This document shows, piece by piece, positions 6,584 through 11,464 of a stretch of DNA of 11,464 nt. The stretch covers positions 1-11,464 of the forward strand of contig CANQWJ010000023.1 in NCBI GenBank assembly GCA_947627525.1, given 5' to 3'. Within the stretch, counting starts at the first letter, position 1. Every line of letters begins with the position of its first letter. The notes under the pieces are model-generated. The model was not told the DNA's origin and did no database searches. It saw only the letters and a program-made list of their open reading frames with translations. Position numbers and translations under genes: made by a program. This DNA is from an uncultured Bacilli bacterium. Lineage in GTDB: Bacteria > Bacillota_I > Bacilli_A > RF39 > UBA660.

Positions 6584-6772
6584 ATGAAAGCAAAAGTTAA
6601 CAAAGATAGTTGCATCGGTTGTGGTGCTTGTCAAGCAATTGCTCCTAACGTTTTTGAAATTGGTGATGATGGTCTTTCAAAAGTAATCGTTGATGAAGTA
6701 CCAGAAACTGACGAAGAAGATTGTAAAGATGCAATTGAAAGTTGTCCAACTGGAGCCATTGTTGAAGAATAA
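6584..6772 (+). CDS. Ferredoxin with a single [4Fe-4S] cluster
   Basis: A 62-residue acidic protein with the cluster motif C10-IG-C13-GA-C16 and the distant C54-P, the four ligands of one [4Fe-4S] cluster. Residue 47 is a further cysteine that could form a disulfide or be free, since C16 is followed by Q and the second CxxCxxC of two-cluster ferredoxins is missing. The protein is a small soluble electron carrier. The ATG at 6584 is chosen over upstream in-frame codons because GGAGGA (6572-6577) precedes it and the TATAAT of its promoter lies inside the longer frame. It is a single-gene unit between a promoter and a long hairpin shared with rluB. Its redox partners cannot be told from the window. 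Confidence 0.95.
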   Translation: MKAKVNKDSCIGCGACQAIAPNVFEIGDDGLSKVIVDEVPETDEEDCKDAIESCPTGAIVEE

Positions 6773-6822
6773 AAAGATGTCTAATAAAGTGTATTATTCA
6801 CTTTTGATTGACATCTTTTTTT
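6771..6822. terminator. Bidirectional terminator of ferredoxin and rluB
   Basis: AAAAAGATGTC (6771-6781) pairs perfectly with GACATCTTTTT (6810-6820) over 11 bases, followed by more T. A second inner hairpin, AAAGTG/CACTTT, sits in the loop. Both strands show A-tract, stem, T-tract. The left arm begins in the ferredoxin stop codon, and the right arm encodes the last residues of RluB, whose TGA stop (6798-6800) lies in the inner part. Confidence 0.88.
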
Positions 6823-7529
6823 GTTAAAACATATAACCTTGAAACTTCTTTATGATTTAGTCTTCGATATTCTCCAGAATTTAATCCCTTCAGATCAAGA
6901 AATGCTATTTTTTCACGTTTTAATTTTAATACCTCTTTATCAATACTTTCGAACATCTTCTTAACTTGATGATTTTTCCCTTCATGAATAATTAATTCAA
7001 CAATTGAAGTATTGGTACTCTTATCAACTTTCTTAACTTTAACTTTCGATTTAGAAGTCATTACACCATCAATAATAACACCATTTTTAAGTTGCATAAT
7101 TTCACTTGGCGCAAGTATTCCCTTAATTTTAGCAACATATACTTTATCAATATTGTTTTTAGGATGCATCATCATATTAGCGAATTCACCATCATTTGTT
7201 AATATTAAAGCCCCTGTCGTATCATAGTCTAGACGACCAACAGGATAAATTCTTTTGGTTTCTTCAATTAATGATACAACTGTTTTACGGCCATGTTCAT
7301 CATTAGTAGATGTAATAACACCTCTTGGTTTATTTAGTAAATAATAGACTTTTTCTTCACGATTTATAAGAGTATCATCAACTTCGATCTCATCTTTTTC
7401 ATTTACTTTAACACCTAACTCTGTAATTATTTCACCATTTACTTTAACTCTTCTATTTAAAATTAGCTCTTCAGCTTTACGACGCGATGCCACTCCACTT
7501 TCCGCAATAACTTTTTGTAAACGTTCCAT
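6798..7529 (-). CDS. rluB: Pseudouridine synthase RluB (RsuA/RluB/E/F family)
   Basis: A 243-residue protein with an N-terminal S4 RNA-binding domain (1-49: MERLQKVIAESGVASRRKAE) and the RsuA-type catalytic domain: LLNKPRGVITS (64-74), YPVGRLDYDTTGALILTNDG (95-114) with catalytic Asp101, and EGKNHQVKKM (183-192). It changes a specific uridine of 23S rRNA (U2605 in E. coli RluB) to pseudouridine. The exact target is inferred; RsuA-like specificity cannot be excluded. The ATG at 7529 follows AGGTGAT (7533-7539); upstream in-frame codons have no such site and would add an atypical 15-residue extension. It follows dacB by 51 bases and has a likely promoter of its own in that gap. Bacillus also has dacB and rluB (ypuL) close together, with spmA and spmB between them; those are absent here. 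Confidence 0.93.
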   Translation of the reverse strand: MERLQKVIAESGVASRRKAEELILNRRVKVNGEIITELGVKVNEKDEIEVDDTLINREEKVYYLLNKPRGVITSTNDEHGRKTVVSLIEETKRIYPVGRLDYDTTGALILTNDGEFANMMMHPKNNIDKVYVAKIKGILAPSEIMQLKNGVIIDGVMTSKSKVKVKKVDKSTNTSIVELIIHEGKNHQVKKMFESIDKEVLKLKREKIAFLDLKGLNSGEYRRLNHKEVSRLYVLTKKDVNQK

Positions 7530-7545
7530 AAAATCACCTAGGCAT

Positions 7546-7574
7546 ATTATGTCATAATAACTTATCTTTTTCAA
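7546..7574 (-). promoter_or_regulatory. Internal promoter for rluB
   Basis: Minus strand TTGAAA (7569-7574), 17 bases, then CATAAT (7546-7551) with an extended TGA, in the gap after dacB. Predicted initiation near 7539 falls at the AGGTGAT site itself. It would let rluB be expressed apart from dacB. Confidence 0.55.
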
Positions 7575-7580
7575 GAAAGA

Positions 7581-8648
7581 CTAAAAGAGTTTTTGGAAAA
7601 ATAATAAAATCTTGTCAAAAAAAGAAATTTTTTTATTATTCTCCTTAGCATATAAATCTTCACGATGAATTTCATCTTTATCAAGATAAACTATAACTGT
7701 TCCAACTTTATTAGATTCATTTAAATCAACATTATTCATAATTTGAATTGTCATTGTAACTAGTTCTTTTTCTTTTTCTAAAACAGGATAGGAAAAAGAA
7801 TTTTTTATATATAATTTTCCATAGTTTTTGTCCTTATAAAAGAAAGAGTTTTTATTCAAAATAAGATAATTTGCATATTTAGAAAAAGCATCTTCATATA
7901 AAGATATATGGGTATCATATGTATCACTGTCATATAAAGAAACCGCTGTTAATGATAAATTATTATTAAAAGCTGTACTCACTAAGGTCTTTCCTGCTCT
8001 TGGTGTATAACCATTCTTCCCACCCGTAGCGTACTTGTATTGGGTTAATAGTTTATTGCGATTATACCAATCATATGCTTTCATATCACTCGTTGTCGTA
8101 TAGTGTTTAGTAGAAGTTACTTCTAAATAAAAAGGAATCTTTGATAACTCACGGGAAAGAAGAGCCATATCATAACTAGTTGAATAATTTTCAGTTTTTT
8201 CATCAAGGCCATGAGGATTAGAAAAAATAGTATTTTTCATACCTAAATCTTGAGCTTTTTCATTCATTAAATAAATAAAATCATCATAATTTTTACCAAT
8301 GTTAGAAGCAATGACAACACTGGCGTCATTACCACTTCGTAAAATTAAACCATACAATAAGTCATGTAAACTTATCTTCTCACCAACACTTAAATAAATA
8401 CTAGTTCCATACATATCAAGCACTTCTTCACCAACTTCATAAACATCATTCAAATTACCATTTTCATAAGCAATTAGAAAAGTCATCATTTTCGTAGTTG
8501 AAGCAATTAGTCTTTTTTCATTAGAATTTTTAGAATATAAAATACGACCACTATCAATATCCATAAGAATACAACTATGCGTATTTTCACATAAAGCAAA
8601 ACAACAACTAGGGAAGAAAAAAAGAATAAATAATAATAAGTATTTCAA
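7581..8648 (-). CDS. dacB: D-alanyl-D-alanine carboxypeptidase, DacB/DacF type (penicillin-binding protein 5 family)
   Basis: A 355-residue exported serine peptidase that removes the terminal D-alanine from peptidoglycan stem peptides. It has a hydrophobic signal peptide (1-18, likely cut after CCFA), the active-site S50-T-T-K53, the SGN triad (105-107) and the third motif as K211-N-G rather than KTG, followed by YTPRAGKTLVSTA. A C-terminal domain follows (about 265-335), ending in an amphipathic segment ISFFDKILLFFQKLF that should hold the protein on the outer membrane face. The start is taken as the TTG at 8648: AGGTGAT lies four bases before it, and the GTG at 8657 falls inside that site. 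The link to rluB suggests kinship with sporulation DacB, but a vegetative role is equally possible. Penicillin binding is expected from the family. Confidence 0.9.
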   Translation of the reverse strand: MKYLLLFILFFFPSCCFALCENTHSCILMDIDSGRILYSKNSNEKRLIASTTKMMTFLIAYENGNLNDVYEVGEEVLDMYGTSIYLSVGEKISLHDLLYGLILRSGNDASVVIASNIGKNYDDFIYLMNEKAQDLGMKNTIFSNPHGLDEKTENYSTSYDMALLSRELSKIPFYLEVTSTKHYTTTSDMKAYDWYNRNKLLTQYKYATGGKNGYTPRAGKTLVSTAFNNNLSLTAVSLYDSDTYDTHISLYEDAFSKYANYLILNKNSFFYKDKNYGKLYIKNSFSYPVLEKEKELVTMTIQIMNNVDLNESNKVGTVIVYLDKDEIHREDLYAKENNKKISFFDKILLFFQKLF

Positions 8649-8652
8649 AAGT

Positions 8653-8659
8653 ATCACCT
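8653..8659 (-). promoter_or_regulatory. Ribosome binding site that sets the dacB TTG start
   Basis: Minus strand AGGTGAT, four bases before TTG (8646-8648). The same AGGTGAT or GGTGAT site precedes rluB and the NifU gene at similar spacing, which supports the rare TTG start and rejects the GTG that overlaps the site. Confidence 0.75.
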
Positions 8660-8693
8660 ATTTTAATAAATGTAAAAACAATTAAAATAGAAT

Positions 8694-8719
8694 AAAAAAA
8701 GGAAAGAAAAATCTTTCCT
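8694..8719 (-). terminator. Intrinsic terminator of the 741-residue repeat protein gene
   Basis: Minus strand AGGAAAGA (8712-8719) pairs with TCTTTCCT (8700-8707) around a four-base loop, followed by a run of T to 8694. It begins 14 bases after the stop codon. Confidence 0.88.
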
Positions 8720-8733
8720 ATAATATTTATAAA

Positions 8734-10959
8734 TTATTTATCTGTAATAGTTGGATCAGTTGGAAGAGGTATATCCCCACCAAACTTTGGCATTTCTACT
8801 TTAGAGAAACCAATTTTATCATCAATACCTTCCATTAAATCATCGAAGTCAAAGTCATCAAAAGTATTTTCATCTAGCGGATCAAAATTATCTAATGTTA
8901 AATCCATAGGTTTCATAATGTTTTCCGTAGAAGGATCATTTTCTAAAACATTAGAATTTAGTTCTGCAACACCTGTATCAGTAGCGCCTGTTACCACATC
9001 AGTAACAGTAGATGTTACATCAGAAGTTACGTCACCACTTGCACTAGTTCCAGCATCTGGTGCAGGACTTATAACGTCACTTCCACCAACATTAGGAACC
9101 TCTGGTTGTTGAACTCCACTATTTGGATCAGTAAGAGGATCACCATTTTCTGGTGCTGGATCTACAACAGTTCCTTCCGTAACATTAGGCTCAGTTACTT
9201 CTGGTTGTTGTACATCCCCATTCGGATCTGGAAGAGGTTCAGTACCATCAGGATTTGGTTCAGGAATAGTTGGATCAACAGTCTCTTCAGGTGGTGTAAA
9301 TGTCTCTTCACCAGTATTTACTTCAGGTTCTTGAACATCACCATTTGGATCAGTTACAGATTCCCATCCGCTTTCTCCTCCTATTTCAGGTTCTGGTTCA
9401 GTTGTTCCAGGATCTTCTACAGGTGGTGTTTCTGGATCGGTTGTTCCAGGGTCTTCTGTAGGTGGTGTTTCTGGATCGGTTGTTCCAGGGTCTTCTGTAG
9501 GTGGTGTTTCTGGATCAGTTGTTCCAGGATCATCCATAGGTGGTGTTTCTGGATCAGTTGTTCCAGGGTCTTCTGTAGGTGGTGTTTCTGGATCAGTCGT
9601 TCCAGGGTCATCTGTAGGCGGTGTTTCTGGATCAGTTGTTCCAGGATCATCTGAAGGTGTTTCTGTTTCTGGTTCTGGAGCAGGAGCTGGTGATGGTGAA
9701 TATCCTCCACCACTATATCCACCGCCACCACTAGAACCTCCGCCACCTTCAGTTACAGCAGTTTCTTGTGGTTGATCTTCTTGACCTTCAAAAATTGATC
9801 TCAATAAATCAGGTCCATTTTCACCTTCGTCAGTAAATATACTAAAACCTACACCATCAAAAGGCGCATTTTTTAACCAATTTTCATATTCTTCTTTATT
9901 ATTTTTATCTGGCATTCCATTAAGCCATTCTTCTACTTGAGATTTAACATCATCCATATCTACTTCAAATAGTTTTAATCCGGACGTAGCAGAGTCTCCA
10001 TCTTCATATGTTCCTTTGCTAATATAATATTGAAGTAATGAATATTGTAATAATGCTTTCTTATCTTCTTCTGATAAAGAGTCCCAATTTTCACTAACGC
10101 TATTAAAGTCATATGCTTCACCATATTCACTAGTAAGATTAAAAACACGTTTATCCATTTCGTACAAACTATTAGCATTTGTTTCAAAAGTATTAATAAT
10201 CTCATCTAATTTTTCATTTGTTTCAGTAGCAATAGTTTTTATTTGACTTGTATATTGATTAACATCAGTCAAAGTTGCTCCAATTGCACCAGCAGCACTA
10301 CTTATTGAATCAAATTGTTCTTTTATACTTTGTACCTTTGTTTTTATATTCTCAATTAAATCTGCTATTCCACCTTCTGATATATATAAAGTATAATTTC
10401 TAACATTTCTATTATCATAATCTAATGGATGAGCAGAATAAGAAAAGTTAACTTGATTTACTACTGTAGGTGGACTATTATCATATGGGGTACTCGATGG
10501 ATCAGTATAATATCCACCAACAACACCATCATAGGTGTTAACCCAAACTTGATTTGCTGCTTTGTAGTTATCTATTACCTCTTTATAATATTGTGGATCT
10601 TTTAAATTTTCATCATCAATAATATCATTAGCATCATTTTGTATAGAATCACAATAACTTTTAATCATATTTAATTGTTGGTTTAATGTAACACATAATC
10701 TATAAGATAACGTATTTATTTGTTTATACCCCAAGATTGTTTGCCAATTACTATATAGAGCACTTATTTCACCTCTAACTTCGCTATGCAAAGAAGGTAT
10801 TTGATCATTTGTACTTGATATTTCATTTAACTTTTCTGAAATTGCTGATGATATATAACTTTTAACTTTTCTAGGTGAACCCGTACATTGTGAAAAATAT
10901 GATATATCTCCACCACCAGAACCACCATCTGCAACTGCTACCTGCGCCGTCAATCTCAT
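8734..10959 (-). CDS. Large helical/proline-threonine repeat protein, possible secreted or surface protein (unrecognised)
   Basis: A 741-residue protein in three parts. Residues 30-390 are mostly helical, with long coiled-coil stretches (30-115, 195-270) and a Tyr/Asn-rich middle (120-195). Residues 404-430 are a Gly/Ser then Pro/Ala hinge. Residues 436-525 hold six copies of a 13-residue unit (consensus TEDPGTTDPETPP) plus a degenerate seventh; a second motif, DPNGDVQQPEV, occurs three times (537-547, 578-588, 611-621). The end (685-741) is very acidic. There is no signal peptide, lipobox, LPXTG motif or membrane segment, although such stalk-like repeats are usual in extracellular proteins. 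The start is the ATG at 10959, eight bases after AGGAG; the GTG at 10968 overlaps that site. The helical N-terminus and a small helical neighbour upstream recall type VII (WXG100/LXG) substrates, but no signature is clear. Confidence 0.85.
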   Translation of the reverse strand: MRLTAQVAVADGGSGGGDISYFSQCTGSPRKVKSYISSAISEKLNEISSTNDQIPSLHSEVRGEISALYSNWQTILGYKQINTLSYRLCVTLNQQLNMIKSYCDSIQNDANDIIDDENLKDPQYYKEVIDNYKAANQVWVNTYDGVVGGYYTDPSSTPYDNSPPTVVNQVNFSYSAHPLDYDNRNVRNYTLYISEGGIADLIENIKTKVQSIKEQFDSISSAAGAIGATLTDVNQYTSQIKTIATETNEKLDEIINTFETNANSLYEMDKRVFNLTSEYGEAYDFNSVSENWDSLSEEDKKALLQYSLLQYYISKGTYEDGDSATSGLKLFEVDMDDVKSQVEEWLNGMPDKNNKEEYENWLKNAPFDGVGFSIFTDEGENGPDLLRSIFEGQEDQPQETAVTEGGGGSSGGGGYSGGGYSPSPAPAPEPETETPSDDPGTTDPETPPTDDPGTTDPETPPTEDPGTTDPETPPMDDPGTTDPETPPTEDPGTTDPETPPTEDPGTTDPETPPVEDPGTTEPEPEIGGESGWESVTDPNGDVQEPEVNTGEETFTPPEETVDPTIPEPNPDGTEPLPDPNGDVQQPEVTEPNVTEGTVVDPAPENGDPLTDPNSGVQQPEVPNVGGSDVISPAPDAGTSASGDVTSDVTSTVTDVVTGATDTGVAELNSNVLENDPSTENIMKPMDLTLDNFDPLDENTFDDFDFDDLMEGIDDKIGFSKVEMPKFGGDIPLPTDPTITDK
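9401..9664 (-). repeat. 39-bp tandem repeat array inside the 741-residue gene
   Basis: Six consecutive 39-base units start at 9422, 9461, 9500, 9539, 9578 and 9617 (plus strand GGTGGTGTTTCTGGATC), flanked by partial copies at both ends. Units differ by only a few bases, e.g. cag/cgg after GGAT, TCTTCT or TCATCT/TCATCC, and one GGCGGT. They encode a 13-residue acidic Pro/Thr unit. The array keeps other frames open on both strands, which makes spurious reading frames. Confidence 0.97.
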
Positions 10960-10997
10960 TATTATCACTCCTCATATAATTTAAATTAATTATTAAT

Positions 10998-11010
10998 GTA
11001 TAATTTATAC
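10998..11010. repeat. Short palindrome in the leader of the 741-residue gene
   Basis: GTATAA-T-TTATAC, two perfect six-base arms around one base, lies between the predicted transcription start (about 11019) and the ribosome binding site. It could be an operator or just AT-rich sequence; nothing else supports a role. Confidence 0.3.
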
Positions 11011-11025
11011 TACTCTACTATTTTA

Positions 11026-11055
11026 ATTCTACCATATTTTCTTTAAGTTTGTTAA
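11026..11055 (-). promoter_or_regulatory. Promoter of the 741-residue repeat protein gene
   Basis: Minus strand TTAACA (11050-11055), 18 bases, then TAGAAT (11026-11031) with an extended TGG. Predicted initiation near 11019 gives a leader of about 60 bases, the longest in the window, which includes the GTATAA palindrome. Confidence 0.65.
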
Positions 11056-11095
11056 CAAATAATAATTATTTAAAAAAAGTTTACACTTTTGACAC

Positions 11096-11120
11096 AAAAA
11101 AAGTGCAATAAATGCACTTT
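11096..11120 (-). terminator. Intrinsic terminator of the small helical protein gene
   Basis: Minus strand AAAGTGCA (11113-11120) pairs with TGCACTTT (11100-11107) around a five-base loop, followed by T to 11096. It lies nine bases after the stop codon and separates this gene from the repeat protein gene. Confidence 0.88.
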
Positions 11121-11129
11121 CTAGTATTT

Positions 11130-11464
11130 TTATCCAGTAACTGTTGAATTGTTTAAAGATCTAGCAACATTTTCTCTATCTTGATCAACATCACTGTTAA
11201 ATGTACTCATAAATGTTTGAAGAGTTTCATCAAGTTTCTCTTTTACATTATTTATAGTTGTTTGAATAACTACTCTTGGATTAACATCTCCACTAGCACG
11301 ATAACCAAATTGTTCATCGCTCTCTACATAAGGAACCATATTATCTAAATAAAGTCTCAATTTATCAAAACCAGCTTTTAATTGATTCTTTACTTCTTCC
11401 AAATCAGCATCATCAATATGTGGTCCTTCTGGATCATCAAAGTTAATTACATCAGTAACAACTT
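11130..11464 (-). CDS. Small acidic helical protein, N-terminus cut by window edge (unrecognised)
   Basis: The frame is open through the right edge; 110 codons are visible, so the protein is at least that long. The visible part starts with an acidic stretch (NFDDPEGPHIDDADLEE) and continues with helices: EVKNQLKAGFDKLRLYLDNM, a loop with FGYRASGDVNPRVV, and TTINNVKEKLDETLQTFMST, ending RENVARSLNNSTVTG. An in-frame TTG at 11402 has no ribosome binding site, so the true start is probably outside the window. There is no cysteine or membrane segment in what is seen. Size, helical hairpin character and position upstream of a large repeat protein recall WXG100-type small secreted proteins, but no W-x-G turn is present in the visible part. 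Function unknown. Confidence 0.75.
   Translation of the reverse strand, partial: VVTDVINFDDPEGPHIDDADLEEVKNQLKAGFDKLRLYLDNMVPYVESDEQFGYRASGDVNPRVVIQTTINNVKEKLDETLQTFMSTFNSDVDQDRENVARSLNNSTVTG

Noticed and set aside
9401..9664. CRISPR array
   Set aside because: Units are contiguous, nearly identical and in frame with a protein; there are no unique spacers.
9106..9746. Long open frames on both strands across the repeat array
   Set aside because: They arise because a 39-base unit (a multiple of three) without stops in these frames is repeated; products are low-complexity and lack ribosome binding sites.
11302..11340. Tyr-x-x-x-Asp in the small helical protein (YVESD) as a type VII export signal
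   Set aside because: It lies in the middle of the chain and not after a C-terminal helix, and such a short motif is expected by chance.

Overview
The window comes from an AT-rich, Gram-positive (Firmicutes/Bacilli-type) chromosome, read mostly from the minus strand. Evidence: strong AGGAGG-type ribosome binding sites, Bacillus-like genes (cvfD/yugI, yutD, yunB, rluB, dacB, a YrzB-like DUF1292 protein), and terminators made of short hairpins followed by T-tracts. TGA is used as a stop (cvfD-like gene, rluB), so this is not a code-4 mollicute despite the extreme A+T. A YunB homologue and a YutH/CotS-like protein point to a spore former, or a descendant of one. I cannot name the species.

Layout. 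(1) 1-610: a tRNA-Val cut by the left edge, then a cvfD-like S1-domain gene (minus), whose promoter lies back to back with that of a NifU-type Fe-S gene (plus). (2) 611-1717: the NifU gene converges on a YutH-like degenerate kinase gene, with a shared hairpin at the junction. (3) 1744-4558: a two-gene operon, a DUF1292 protein followed by an unrecognised 799-residue, cysteine-free, highly charged protein. (4) 4597-5603: yunB and yutD, close together on the minus strand. (5) 5617-6456: a tail-anchored membrane protein of unknown function. (6) 6536-6822: a divergent one-cluster ferredoxin gene ending in a long hairpin shared with rluB. (7) 6798-8648: dacB-like D,D-carboxypeptidase followed by rluB. 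(8) 8694-11464: a 741-residue protein with a helical N-terminal half and an acidic Pro/Thr repeat region, and upstream the C-terminal part of a small helical protein cut by the right edge.

How it fits together. Much is housekeeping (translation, Fe-S assembly, electron transfer, rRNA modification) mixed with sporulation and cell-wall functions. The NifU, YutH, YutD and YunB genes lie in one broad region of the Bacillus chromosome, and dacB and rluB are near neighbours there too, so two old Bacillus neighbourhoods seem to be joined here. The least explained parts are the 799-residue protein, the tail-anchored protein and the 741-residue repeat protein with its small helical neighbour. No gap between genes exceeds 300 bases; the longest (10960-11129) holds a promoter, a palindrome and a terminator.
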